From: Flagellimonas okinawensis
GTDB lineage: Bacteria; Bacteroidota; Bacteroidia; Flavobacteriales; Flavobacteriaceae
Reading direction: 5' to 3'
Assembly (NCBI RefSeq): GCF_029194005.1
Contig: NZ_JARFVA010000004.1
Coordinates: 1 to 64,000 of the forward strand
Length of the DNA: 64,000 bases
Shown: positions 44,119 to 53,136 of the stretch, in pieces
Layout of the letters: the number at the start of each line of letters is the position of its first letter
Numbering within the stretch: the first letter of the stretch is position 1
Notes under the pieces: model-generated
Database searches by the model: none
Told to the model about the DNA's origin: nothing
The model's input: the letters and a program-made list of their open reading frames with translations, nothing else
Translations under genes and position numbers: made by a program

Positions 44119-45618
44119 TTAGTCAATATATAGACCAGTGTAATCCAAAGGATTAACACCGGGCAAATTCGATCCGTATTTGGTGTTTATGGCTTGAATA
44201 AAGGCATTCGCTACAATCGCATAACCTCTTGGTGCCGGGTGTACGCCATCCAATGAAAATCCTCCTCCGGTGGCGAAAGTGGCATCAACAATACTTCCGT
44301 CAGCTTGCTGGAAACCATCTGTATTAAGCTCGTTCAGCAATGTGTTGGCATCTACAAAGGCAAGGTCGTAGGCTGCGGCCAAACCTGCAATGGTCTGGTT
44401 GTAAGATGTAAGTGCGGTTTCAACGATATCCTGCTCTTCCGGGGTCAACACCCATTGATCTGCCAAAGGAACCGCTACCCCGTTAATGGAAGTGGGATTG
44501 TTCGGGTCTGCCAGTGTACCGATAAAACTTCTTGAGGTAAGTACCATAAGGTCGTCTTCGGTGGCTTGTCTCATATTTATCAAAGCGGGATTGAAAGCTG
44601 TCAAGTCCGTAAGGTCTTCGTCAATGATCACCACGGCATTTCCTTCGCCTGGTGAAAAAGTGATGGTACGTTTTGCCAGTTCCTCTTCGGTAATAAGGCT
44701 CATTTGCTGTAACTGTGCCAAGCCGGCATTGTATGCTCCATATGCTTCGGCGCTGTTCAAATAAGCAGCTGTTGCCTCATCCAATGGGATGGGATTGTGA
44801 GGTACTGTAGTAAAGTATGGGATGTCCGTTACATTGGGTAGATTGGCAATGGCGCCCTCGGCTCCGTTTGCCGTCATGGCCTGTAATATGGCATCCAAAG
44901 ACCCTGCAAATACATTGGGGTCCGTTACATCGTTCCTGGAATAGGTGCTTGGGTCCAAGTTTCCGTTCTGGTCTACACCTGTACCGCCACCTGTGGCATA
45001 TACCAAAATATCGTTGGCGCCGGCCCATAATGTGAAAAATGTAGCCCCCTGTGCAGCTGCATCACCGATAACGGTCGCTGTTTCAGAGGAAGAGAACCTT
45101 GCGAAATAAGGGTTGGCGGTACCCATGGCAACCCCAGCTACGCTACCGTATCCGGGAGCCAATAGCTCATAACTTTTTGCGCCGGGTACACCCATATTAT
45201 TGTATGTTCCGGTCAATTTATTGGAAACCTCTGTGGTGCCCTGTCCAGTCACTGGTGTTGGGCTTGGGCTTGCACCTAAAAAGGATAAAATCAATCTGTT
45301 GCCTGAAATGGGATTTCCTCCTAAGGTCATTCCTCCTAAGTTGTCCGCCATAAAGGGGATTTCAAAACTACCACCTCCCACTAGGGAAAAGTTCGATGCC
45401 AACATGTTCGGAAAGGAATTGGTCTGCCCATCTATGAACAAGGCGTTGTCCGAGAAACCTGCGGTCAATGAGTTGCCGACGGCCACGTAATTGGTAAAAT
45501 CCGCAGAACCGGATGTGTATTCCACTGGTATTGGCTCTGGAGTGTCAATCGGGGTATCATCTTCACATGCAATCAAGAATAAGCCTAGAAAAGGGAGTAG
45601 GGCATAAAACTTTTTCAT
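44119..45618 (-). CDS. SGNH/GDSL hydrolase family lipoprotein
   Basis: 499 residues with a lipoprotein signal (lipobox LIAC, about residue 18) and an acidic, proline-rich linker. The SGNH blocks are visible: YVAVGNSLTAGF (block I, catalytic Ser in GNSL), the middle GVPGAKSYELL and WAGANDIL (blocks II and III, with Gly and Asn), and FSLDGVHPAPRGYAIVANAF (block V, Asp and His). It should be a surface- or periplasm-exposed lipase/esterase. Length over 450 residues is typical of the Bacteroidota version with inserted beta regions. The gene stands alone, with a terminator after it. Confidence 0.87.
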   Translation of the reverse strand: MKKFYALLPFLGLFLIACEDDTPIDTPEPIPVEYTSGSADFTNYVAVGNSLTAGFSDNALFIDGQTNSFPNMLASNFSLVGGGSFEIPFMADNLGGMTLGGNPISGNRLILSFLGASPSPTPVTGQGTTEVSNKLTGTYNNMGVPGAKSYELLAPGYGSVAGVAMGTANPYFARFSSSETATVIGDAAAQGATFFTLWAGANDILVYATGGGTGVDQNGNLDPSTYSRNDVTDPNVFAGSLDAILQAMTANGAEGAIANLPNVTDIPYFTTVPHNPIPLDEATAAYLNSAEAYGAYNAGLAQLQQMSLITEEELAKRTITFSPGEGNAVVIIDEDLTDLTAFNPALINMRQATEDDLMVLTSRSFIGTLADPNNPTSINGVAVPLADQWVLTPEEQDIVETALTSYNQTIAGLAAAYDLAFVDANTLLNELNTDGFQQADGSIVDATFATGGGFSLDGVHPAPRGYAIVANAFIQAINTKYGSNLPGVNPLDYTGLYID

Positions 45619-45753
45619 ATCAAAATTATGTATCAGTTAGTTTATGTTAATAGTTATGGTAAAACCAGAATTAACCAAATCTATATCAAATTTGTCATAC
45701 AGACAATTAAAAGGGTAAAAAAATTATGCATGCATAATAAAAAGGGGTGAATT

Positions 45754-46524
45754 TTAAGAATTCAGAAACCCATGGCTTTTATCGAAAAACTGTTTGGGGT
45801 TTTCGGCATGAAGCCAATGTCCCGCTCTATCAATGGTTTCTATTTGTGCATTGGGGAAATGTCTTTTTATCTCCGGAAAATCGTTGGGCTGTATGTACTC
45901 GGATCGATCTCCCCTTAAAAATAGGGTGGGGCCTTCGAATATGGCATTCGGGAATATGTTTTCCCCAATTTCTTCCATTTTGTTCTTTAACACATCAAAA
46001 TTGAAACGGAACCCTAACTTTTCTTTTTCCACCCAATACAGATTTTTGAGCAAAAACTGTCTAATTCCTTTATCCTTGATATGCTTGGATAGTTCATCAT
46101 CGGCTTCCCTTCTATCGGAAATTTGATTGAAATCCAAGTGTGAAAGTCCATTGAAGATAAAGTCGTGGTGCGGCGGGTAGTATTTCGGTGCAATGTCGGC
46201 CACGATCAATTTCTTGACCCTATTGGGATGTGTGGTTGCCAGTTGCATGGCCGTTTTACCACCCATGGAATGTCCCATCACGTAAGCAGAACCTATATTA
46301 TGGTGGTCCATGTAATTGATGACGTCATCACTCAATAGGTCATAGTTGAACTCTTCGGAATGAAAACTTTTTCCATGATTGCGTTGATCGAGCAAATGAA
46401 CTTGAAATCCGTTTTCGGAATATTGGGTGCCCAGGGTTTTCCAGTTGTCGGACATGCCCAAAAATCCATGTAGGATGATGAAAGGTTGTCCTTCGCCCAA
46501 TATTTTAGAATGTAGTATCTCCAT
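45754..46524 (-). CDS. Alpha/beta hydrolase (YbfF-like esterase)
   Basis: 256 residues, without signal peptide. The fold motifs are ILHGFLGMSDNW (oxyanion HG), LLDQRNHGKSFH, and VMGHSMGGKTAM with the Ser nucleophile, then LRGDRSEYI (acid) and RAGHWLHAENP (catalytic His). It matches the YbfF group of acyl-CoA/esterase enzymes with unknown natural substrate. The ATG shares one base with the TAA of pdxJ, so it is translated together with pdxJ. No part of vitamin B6 synthesis requires it, hence the link is positional only. Confidence 0.87.
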   Translation of the reverse strand: MEILHSKILGEGQPFIILHGFLGMSDNWKTLGTQYSENGFQVHLLDQRNHGKSFHSEEFNYDLLSDDVINYMDHHNIGSAYVMGHSMGGKTAMQLATTHPNRVKKLIVADIAPKYYPPHHDFIFNGLSHLDFNQISDRREADDELSKHIKDKGIRQFLLKNLYWVEKEKLGFRFNFDVLKNKMEEIGENIFPNAIFEGPTLFLRGDRSEYIQPNDFPEIKRHFPNAQIETIDRAGHWLHAENPKQFFDKSHGFLNS

Positions 46525-47240
46525 TATTTTAATCGGTGTAAGTACATGTTTACCACATTTTCGAGACCAAGGTATAGGGACTCACAAATCAGGGCATGCC
46601 CAATGGACACCTCCAAAAGATGTGGAATGTGTTCTTTGAAAAATTTGATGTTGTCCAGGCTAAGGTCATGTCCTGCATTTAAGCCAAGACCAACTTCGTG
46701 TGCCATTTTGGCTGCCTCGACAAACGGAGCTATGCCTCTTTCTTTATTGCCCTTGGCATATTCATCTGCAAAACTTTCCGTGTAGAGTTCAATACGGTCG
46801 GTGCCGGTTTCAGCGGCGGCCTTTACCATCTCAACATCAGGGTCTACGAAGATTGAAGTACGGATCCCGTTGTTTTTGAAAGTTTTGATCACATCGACTA
46901 AAAAATCTTTGTGCTTTTTGGTGTCCCAGCCAGCGTTGGAAGTGATGGCGTCTTCTGCATCGGGCACCAAAGTAACTTGTGTGGGGCCTACCTCGAGCAC
47001 CAAATCGATGAATTTAGGAATCGGGTTGCCCTCGATATTAAATTCCGTGGTGACCACTTTTTTAAGGTCCCGAGCATCTTGGTAGCGAATATGTCTTTCG
47101 TCCGGTCTGGGGTGGATCGTGATTCCTTGGGCACCGAAAGATTCAATGTCCTTGGTTGCTGAAATCAGGTCGGGTACATTGCCACCCCTTGAATTTCGTA
47201 AAGTTGCGAGTTTATTTATATTGACACTTAACTTTGTCAT
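46524..47240 (-). CDS. pdxJ: Pyridoxine 5'-phosphate synthase PdxJ
   Basis: 238 residues from ATG 47240, with the TIM-barrel PdxJ motifs: KLSVNINKLATLRNSRGGN (substrate-binding Asn, Arg), GITIHPRPDERHIR, TLVPDAEDAITSNAGWD, the Glu in IELYTES, and the C-terminal LEVSIGHALICESL. It condenses 1-deoxyxylulose 5-phosphate-derived aminoacetone phosphate with DXP to pyridoxine 5'-phosphate, the final ring-closing step of the DXP-dependent B6 route. A longer frame upstream has 24 residues outside the family. It is the first gene of a pair with the hydrolase and is divergent from the CBS gene (86 bp). Confidence 0.96.
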   Translation of the reverse strand: MTKLSVNINKLATLRNSRGGNVPDLISATKDIESFGAQGITIHPRPDERHIRYQDARDLKKVVTTEFNIEGNPIPKFIDLVLEVGPTQVTLVPDAEDAITSNAGWDTKKHKDFLVDVIKTFKNNGIRTSIFVDPDVEMVKAAAETGTDRIELYTESFADEYAKGNKERGIAPFVEAAKMAHEVGLGLNAGHDLSLDNIKFFKEHIPHLLEVSIGHALICESLYLGLENVVNMYLHRLK

Positions 47241-47326
47241 GCAGATGATTTTTAGATTGTCAAAAATAAGAATTCGGCATGCCTTTTGCCATTTTAAATT
47301 AGTATTTTGCACCTAATTGAAATGTT

Positions 47327-47983
47327 ATGTACATCCAAGACAAAATAATCAATACCGTCCCCGTTTTTGAAGTTTCGGAAACTTTGAGGGATGTGATCAA
47401 GTTTTTTGAGGAGACCACCTATTCTCATGTGGGCGTTACCGAAAACGGTGCTTATTTGGGATTGCTCTCTGAAAATGACCTGGCTTGCTTTGAACCGGAG
47501 AAGAAAATAGATGAATTCAGGTTTGAAATGGAGGATTTCTTTGTGACCAAGGAAACAGCTTGGTTGGATGTATTGGAGATGTTCTCGAGGAACGAGGCCA
47601 ATGTACTGCCCGTCTTGGATGAGGACCGGTTGATATTTGGCTATTATGACTTGGAAGATGTTGTGGATGTTTTTATAGATACCCCGTTTTTTAAGGAGCC
47701 AGGTGCCATATTGGTGGTCTCCACAGGCATCAAGGACTATTCCTTTAGTGAAATCGCCCAGATTGTGGAAGGCAACAATGCCAGATTGTTGGGTGCATTT
47801 ATAACCAAATCGGAGAACGATATAGTGGAAATCACCCTTAAGGTGGGAACACAGAGTTTGAATGAAGTGGCGCAAACCTTTAGGCGCTATAATTATACCA
47901 TTGTTTTTGGCAACAGTGACGATCAGTTCTTGGAAGATTTAAAGCAACGTTCCAACTACTTGGAAAAATATCTTAACGTTTAG
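47327..47983 (+). CDS. CBS domain-containing protein with ACT-like C-terminus
   Basis: 218 residues. Two CBS motifs lie in residues 1-120 (DVIKFFEETTYSHVGVTENGAYLGLLSENDL, then WLDVLEMFSRNEANVLPVLDEDRLIFGYYDLEDVV). The rest (about 130-210) resembles an ACT fold (AILVVSTGIKDYSFSEIAQIVEGNNARLLGAFI). CBS pairs usually bind adenine nucleotides, so it may sense energy state. Its place before nadK with a one-base gap is conserved in Flavobacteriia and could mean regulation of NAD kinase, which is inference. It begins the operon. Confidence 0.82.
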   Translation: MYIQDKIINTVPVFEVSETLRDVIKFFEETTYSHVGVTENGAYLGLLSENDLACFEPEKKIDEFRFEMEDFFVTKETAWLDVLEMFSRNEANVLPVLDEDRLIFGYYDLEDVVDVFIDTPFFKEPGAILVVSTGIKDYSFSEIAQIVEGNNARLLGAFITKSENDIVEITLKVGTQSLNEVAQTFRRYNYTIVFGNSDDQFLEDLKQRSNYLEKYLNV

Positions 47984-47984
47984 T

Positions 47985-48866
47985 ATGAAGGTAGCCATAT
48001 ATGGTCAGTCCTTTCAAAAAGAGGACCAGCTCTGTGTAGAGGAGCTTTTGGACGAACTCAAGAAGTTGGATGCTTCGATTTATGTGGAGGAGAACTTCAA
48101 CAAGCTTGTCGAAACCATAACCAAGGAGCAAGTAAAGGGGACCTTTACCCAGTATGATGGACTTGATTCCACTTTTGATATGTTCGTCAGCTTCGGCGGA
48201 GACGGTACCATGTTAAGGGCCGTTACCTATATCAGGGATTATGGAATTCCCATTGTGGGGGTCAACACGGGCCGATTGGGATTTTTGTCCACCTTTAAAA
48301 AGGAAAATGTACGCAAGCTCGTCACCGAATTTGAGGCAGGGCACTACACCATCGAGGAAAGGACTTTGGTAGAGGTCGAACTGGATTCCGAACTGGATGA
48401 ATTCAATGGGTTGAACTTTGCCCTAAATGAGATAACGGTAAGCAGAAAGGACACAACTTCCATGATCACAGTGGAGACTTGGCTGGATGATGAATATTTG
48501 ACCTCATATTGGTCGGATGGCCTTATTGTTTCAACCCCAACAGGGTCTACGGGCTATTCATTGAGCTGTGGAGGGCCGGTAATCGCCCCTTCGGCAAAAT
48601 CCCTTGTACTAACCCCGATCGCACCACATAACCTCAATGCGCGTCCGCTGGTAATTTCGGATAACACCCAGATACGGTTAAAAGTGTCCGGTCGGGAACA
48701 GACCCACTTGGTCTCCCTGGATTCAAGAATTGCGGATATCTCTAACGGAAAGGAAATCCGAATCAAAAAAGCGGATTTCACCATAAAAATGATCGAATAT
48801 AAATCAGAAAGTTTCTTAAAGACCTTACGCAATAAGTTACTTTGGGGGGAGGATAGGCGCAATTGA
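47985..48866 (+). CDS. nadK: NAD kinase
   Basis: 293 residues. The nucleotide-binding GGDGTML (71-77, Asp73 as proton acceptor), the NTGRLGFLS segment and the SPTGSTGYSLSCGGP-like motif (here TPTGSTGYSLSCGGPVIAPS) are the hallmarks of ATP-NAD kinase. It makes NADP from NAD in the cytoplasm. The C-terminal end runs on as EYKSESFLKTLRNKLLWGED. It starts one base after the CBS gene and is followed by DUF6089 after 111 bp. Confidence 0.96.
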   Translation: MKVAIYGQSFQKEDQLCVEELLDELKKLDASIYVEENFNKLVETITKEQVKGTFTQYDGLDSTFDMFVSFGGDGTMLRAVTYIRDYGIPIVGVNTGRLGFLSTFKKENVRKLVTEFEAGHYTIEERTLVEVELDSELDEFNGLNFALNEITVSRKDTTSMITVETWLDDEYLTSYWSDGLIVSTPTGSTGYSLSCGGPVIAPSAKSLVLTPIAPHNLNARPLVISDNTQIRLKVSGREQTHLVSLDSRIADISNGKEIRIKKADFTIKMIEYKSESFLKTLRNKLLWGEDRRN

Positions 48867-48977
48867 CACTTTTGGAACAATAAAAGACGTGAAAAACTGT
48901 TTAACAAGGGAGAACAATTTAAACCATTTGTCTATTGACCTTCCTTTACTTTTAATTCTTCAAACTTTTTGGATAGT

Positions 48978-49661
48978 ATGCGGATAGTATTGGCAGTTTT
49001 TTTATGCTGTGTGATCAAGGTAAGCGCACAGACCTATGAAATAGGTTTGTTCGCTGGTGGTGCCAATGTTATTGGTGATGTGGGAAGAACAAACTACATT
49101 TTGCCCTCTGGTCCGGCATTCGGCGGTATTTTTAAATGGAACAAGGGGAAACGCTATGCATGGCGTGCCAGTGTCCTATATGGAGAGGTGACCGCAGATG
49201 ATACAAAATCCCATATGCAATCCCGACAACAAAGAGGTTATGTGGTGGATAATTCCATATTGGAGTTCTCCGCAGGACTGGAAATCAACTTTGTTGAATA
49301 TAATCTTCATAAGCTCGGACCTGCCTTTACACCCTACTTATATACGGGTGTGACCTACTTTAGGTACGATTTTAATTATATTGATGCCCTTCAGATGCAG
49401 GATATTAACCAAAAAGAAGGTAGTTTTGCAATTCCAATGACGGTTGGGGCTAAGTATCGTTTAAATCAATTCTTGATCCTGGGGGCCGAAATTGGGGCCA
49501 GATATACTTTTACGGACAATTTGGACGCAAGTAACCCTCAAGGTTCCAATTTTGAGCAATTCCGATTCGGGAATATATTGAGCGACGACTGGTACGTTTT
49601 TTCAGGTATTACTTTAACGTATACCTTTGGGCGTAAACCTTGCCAGGATTGTTTTCAATAA
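48978..49661 (+). CDS. DUF6089 family outer-membrane beta-barrel protein
   Basis: 227 residues from ATG 48978, with a signal peptide (about residues 1-19, ending VSA) and an amphipathic strand pattern of a small outer-membrane barrel. The opening YEIGLFAGGANVIGDVGRTNYI and the ending FSGITLTYTFG identify the DUF6089 family. Its function is unknown. Its regular place just before uppS-bamA in Flavobacteriia suggests a link to envelope assembly. The uppS gene starts one base after its stop. A TTG three codons upstream is less likely than ATG. Confidence 0.86.
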   Translation: MRIVLAVFLCCVIKVSAQTYEIGLFAGGANVIGDVGRTNYILPSGPAFGGIFKWNKGKRYAWRASVLYGEVTADDTKSHMQSRQQRGYVVDNSILEFSAGLEINFVEYNLHKLGPAFTPYLYTGVTYFRYDFNYIDALQMQDINQKEGSFAIPMTVGAKYRLNQFLILGAEIGARYTFTDNLDASNPQGSNFEQFRFGNILSDDWYVFSGITLTYTFGRKPCQDCFQ

Positions 49662-49662
49662 A

Positions 49663-50403
49663 ATGTATACACTAGAGGACGTAGACAAAGAAAAATTACC
49701 GCAGCATGTTGCCATAATAATGGATGGCAATGGAAGATGGGCCAAGCAGCGCGGCAAACTCCGAATGTTCGGACATGAAAACGGCGTTGAGTCCGTGAAC
49801 CAAACTGTAGAGAGCTGTGCTAAACTTCAGATTCCATTTTTGACGCTTTATGCCTTTTCCACAGAGAATTGGAACCGTCCAAAGACCGAAATCGATACTT
49901 TGATGAGACTTTTGGTCAACGCATTAAAAAGAGAGCTGAAAACCCTGAACAAGCACAATATTAGGTTGAGGGCCATTGGCAGGATCGATACTTTACCGAC
50001 AAAAGTGCATAAAGAGCTGACCGAAGTAATGTCCCAAACGGAGAACAATTCGGGAATGACACTTACCCTTGCATTGAGCTATGGCTCTAGGGAAGAGATT
50101 AAAACAGCAGTCCAAGCAATAGCGACCAAAGTTAAAAATAACATAATTTCCCCCGAAAATATTGATGAAACAGTTATAAATACACATCTTTACGCGCACT
50201 TTTTGCCTGATGTAGACCTACTTATACGCACTAGTGGCGAATGTAGGATAAGTAATTTTTTACTTTGGCAGATTGCATACGCCGAATTATATTTTATTGA
50301 TGTATTTTGGCCCGACTTTAGAGAAAACCATTTGGTAGAGGCCATATTAAGTTACCAAAATAGAGAACGACGATTTGGAAAAACGAGCGAACAACTTAAC
50401 TAA
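49663..50403 (+). CDS. uppS: Isoprenyl transferase UppS (undecaprenyl diphosphate synthase)
   Basis: 246 residues. The cis-prenyl transferase motifs are AIIMDGNGRWAK (catalytic Asp21), GHENGVESV, LYAFSTENWNR, LALSYGSREEI and DLLIRTSGECRISNFLLWQIAYAELYF. It makes the C55 lipid carrier used for peptidoglycan and surface polysaccharide. ATG 49663 lies one base after DUF6089. Its 3' end overlaps the bamA TTG start by 29 bp, so the two are translationally linked. Confidence 0.96.
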   Translation: MYTLEDVDKEKLPQHVAIIMDGNGRWAKQRGKLRMFGHENGVESVNQTVESCAKLQIPFLTLYAFSTENWNRPKTEIDTLMRLLVNALKRELKTLNKHNIRLRAIGRIDTLPTKVHKELTEVMSQTENNSGMTLTLALSYGSREEIKTAVQAIATKVKNNIISPENIDETVINTHLYAHFLPDVDLLIRTSGECRISNFLLWQIAYAELYFIDVFWPDFRENHLVEAILSYQNRERRFGKTSEQLN

Positions 50404-53038
50404 GGGTATCACAAATTTCATCCTTTCAACCCTTATTATCCCACTATTTTTATTTTCAGCCCACGGTATTGCCCAGGAGACCGATTTTGAGGAAGGCAAG
50501 CAATATATCTTGGGAGGTTTGAGCGTTACAGGGCTGCAGAGCTATAACGAGCAAACCGTCAAGAGTTATACGGGATTGCGAGTCGGGCAGCCCATTAAGG
50601 TTCCAGGCGATGAAATCAGTGCGGTAATCAAAAAGTTATGGAACCTTGACCTCTTCAGCAATGTGGAAATGTATTACACAAAAATTGAGGGGGACCAAAT
50701 ATTCTTGGAACTCAATATTACAGAAAGGCCTACATTGAACAATGTAACAGTATATGGGGTCAAAAAACGAAAAGTAGAGGATATCATTGACGATACCGAC
50801 CTTAAAAAAGGGAAGAAGATTACGGAGAGTTTGATTGCCAATACCAAGAATTATCTTCAGAACAAATACAAGAAACAAGGCTTTCTCAATGCCAAAGTGA
50901 ACATAGCTACAAGTGCCGATACCACAGGTAACAATGTTCAGAACATGGTGATCAACGTAAACAAGGGAGACAAGGTCAAAATAAAGAGCATCAATTTTGT
51001 CGGCAATGAAAAACTGTCCAATAAAAGACTTCGAAAATCACTGAAAAACACCAAGAAGAAGAAGTTCTACCGTTTTTGGAAGAAATCGAAATATATCGAG
51101 GCTGATTACCAAGAAGATCTGGATAACCTTCTCGATACATATGCCGAGAGAGGTTATAGGGATGCCAGGATTCTTTCCGATACCTTCGTTAAACTGGATC
51201 AAAAGAACATTGAGCTGACCGTAAAAGTGGAAGAAGGGGACAGATATTACTTCGGTGATATCGACTTCGTAGGAAACTCTGTCTATACAGATAGGGAGCT
51301 GGGTCTGGTTTTGGGGATCAAAAAAGGTGATACCTATAATGGAGTATTATTAAAGGAAAGGGTTGCCGACGATTCCGACCCTGATGCCACGGACCTTACC
51401 AATTTATACCAAAACAACGGGTATCTCTTCTCAAGTATCAACCCAGTTGAGGTATCTGCGGTAAATGATACCATTGATTTCGAGATAAGAATTATCGAAG
51501 GTAAGGAGACCTTCTTGGACCATGTGACCGTATCCGGGAACGAAAAGACGAACGACCACGTTATTTTCAGGGAGATCAGGACTAGACCTGGCCAAAAATA
51601 TAGCAAGCAGAACATTGTAAGGACCATCAGGGAATTGGGACAGCTTGGATTTTTCGATGCCGAGCAAATAGTGCCGGATATCCAAAACCCAAATCCTAAC
51701 GAAGGTACCGTTGATGTCAACTATAGTCTTGTAGAATCAGGGTCCAGTCAAATAGAGCTGCAAGGTGGTTTTGGCGGTGGTGGGTTCATTGGTACTTTGG
51801 GACTGTCCTTCAGTAACTTCTCCTTAAAGAATATTTTCAACAAGGAAGCCTACAAACCTGTTCCTATGGGAGATGGGCAGACCTTTGCCCTTAGGTTGCA
51901 GGCGAGTAGAACCTTTAGGGTCTATAGCCTTAATTTCTCAGAACCTTGGTTGGGAGGTAAAAAACCCGTGAGATTCAACTTGTCCCTGTCTAGAACACAA
52001 CAGTTTGCCACGGGCTACGACCAAAATGGTAGGATCGATGTGGATCGGGACCGCGGGTTCGCCATTACCGGTGTTTCCGCAGGTTTGGCCAAAAGGGTAC
52101 AGTGGCCGGATGACTTCTTTACCATTTCACATTCCTTGAGCTATCAGTTGTACGATTTTAACGATTATAACAGTGGACTCTTCAATTTTGGTAACGGAAG
52201 CTCCAACTCTTTGAGCTATACCTTTGGAATTTCCAGGAGCTCACAAGGGCCTAGTAGGATTTTCCCCATGTCAGGTTCCAACTTCGAACTGACCGCAAAG
52301 TTCACCCCACCTTACTCTTTGTTCAGTGGAAAGGACTACGGGCAATTAAAGCAGGATGTTGACGATACCACCAGAAGACTTTTTGAAATCGGTGAACCAG
52401 GGTCAACGGAAGAACAGTTGGAATTCAATCAGTTGAGAGACGAACTCGAGAGATTGGAAGAGGAAAGGTTCAAATTATTGGAATATTACAAGATCAAGTT
52501 CAAAGGTGATTGGTATACGAGAATCGTAGATAAGCTTGTTCTGCGTACCAATGCCGAGTTCGGTTTCTTGGGTGCCTACAACCATGATATAGGAGATGTT
52601 CCTTTTGAGCGTTTTTATGTTGGTGGTGACGGACTTGGAAACTTTACATTGGACGGTAGGGACGTAATACAGTTGCGTGGGTACGAGAATCAATCCTTGA
52701 CCCCATATATTACCAATGCCATTACCGGGAGGTTGGAACAGGATGGGGGAACCATCTACAACAAGTTCTCCTTGGAGATGCGCTATCCACTTACACTAAA
52801 GCCGACTGCTTCCATTTATGCACTATCATTTTTAGAAGCAGGTAACGCCTTCAACAATTTTAATGATTATAATCCGTTTGAGTTAAAAAGATCTGCCGGA
52901 GTGGGGCTACGTATATTTATGCCGGCATTCGGACTCTTGGGGATTGATTTTGGATATGGCTTCGATACGGATGCCCGTCCACAATCCGTCGGACCAAGCG
53001 GCTGGCAAACGCACTTCATCATCGGGCAGCAGTTTTAA
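50375..53038 (+). CDS. bamA: Outer membrane protein assembly factor BamA
   Basis: 887 residues. After a signal peptide (about 12-33) come five POTRA-type domains (about 45-420, e.g. LGGLSVTGLQSYNEQTVKSY, VKIKSINFVGNEKLSNKRLRKSL, YYFGDIDFVGNSVYTDREL), then the 16-strand barrel (about 470-887) with a C-terminal FIIGQQF signature. It folds and inserts outer-membrane proteins. The start is TTG at 50375, within uppS, since no in-frame ATG precedes the signal peptide. Position after uppS and before two ompH genes is the standard Flavobacterial order. A charged helical insert (about 665-705) sits in an extracellular loop. Confidence 0.95.
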   Translation: MEKRANNLTKGITNFILSTLIIPLFLFSAHGIAQETDFEEGKQYILGGLSVTGLQSYNEQTVKSYTGLRVGQPIKVPGDEISAVIKKLWNLDLFSNVEMYYTKIEGDQIFLELNITERPTLNNVTVYGVKKRKVEDIIDDTDLKKGKKITESLIANTKNYLQNKYKKQGFLNAKVNIATSADTTGNNVQNMVINVNKGDKVKIKSINFVGNEKLSNKRLRKSLKNTKKKKFYRFWKKSKYIEADYQEDLDNLLDTYAERGYRDARILSDTFVKLDQKNIELTVKVEEGDRYYFGDIDFVGNSVYTDRELGLVLGIKKGDTYNGVLLKERVADDSDPDATDLTNLYQNNGYLFSSINPVEVSAVNDTIDFEIRIIEGKETFLDHVTVSGNEKTNDHVIFREIRTRPGQKYSKQNIVRTIRELGQLGFFDAEQIVPDIQNPNPNEGTVDVNYSLVESGSSQIELQGGFGGGGFIGTLGLSFSNFSLKNIFNKEAYKPVPMGDGQTFALRLQASRTFRVYSLNFSEPWLGGKKPVRFNLSLSRTQQFATGYDQNGRIDVDRDRGFAITGVSAGLAKRVQWPDDFFTISHSLSYQLYDFNDYNSGLFNFGNGSSNSLSYTFGISRSSQGPSRIFPMSGSNFELTAKFTPPYSLFSGKDYGQLKQDVDDTTRRLFEIGEPGSTEEQLEFNQLRDELERLEEERFKLLEYYKIKFKGDWYTRIVDKLVLRTNAEFGFLGAYNHDIGDVPFERFYVGGDGLGNFTLDGRDVIQLRGYENQSLTPYITNAITGRLEQDGGTIYNKFSLEMRYPLTLKPTASIYALSFLEAGNAFNNFNDYNPFELKRSAGVGLRIFMPAFGLLGIDFGYGFDTDARPQSVGPSGWQTHFIIGQQF

Positions 53039-53136
53039 TCAATGAAAATTCGTGTTTGGCTAATTTGTAAGTAGTTCATTTTAAATAAATTAGTTATTTT
53101 GGCACGATATTTTCTATGTAAAATGCGGAATCAAAG

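Noticed and set aside
45723-45738. Perfect 16-bp palindrome ATTATGCATGCATAAT
   Set aside because: It lies in an AT-rich gap after the hydrolase gene, made of simple TGCA repeats, with no second copy and no promoter around it.
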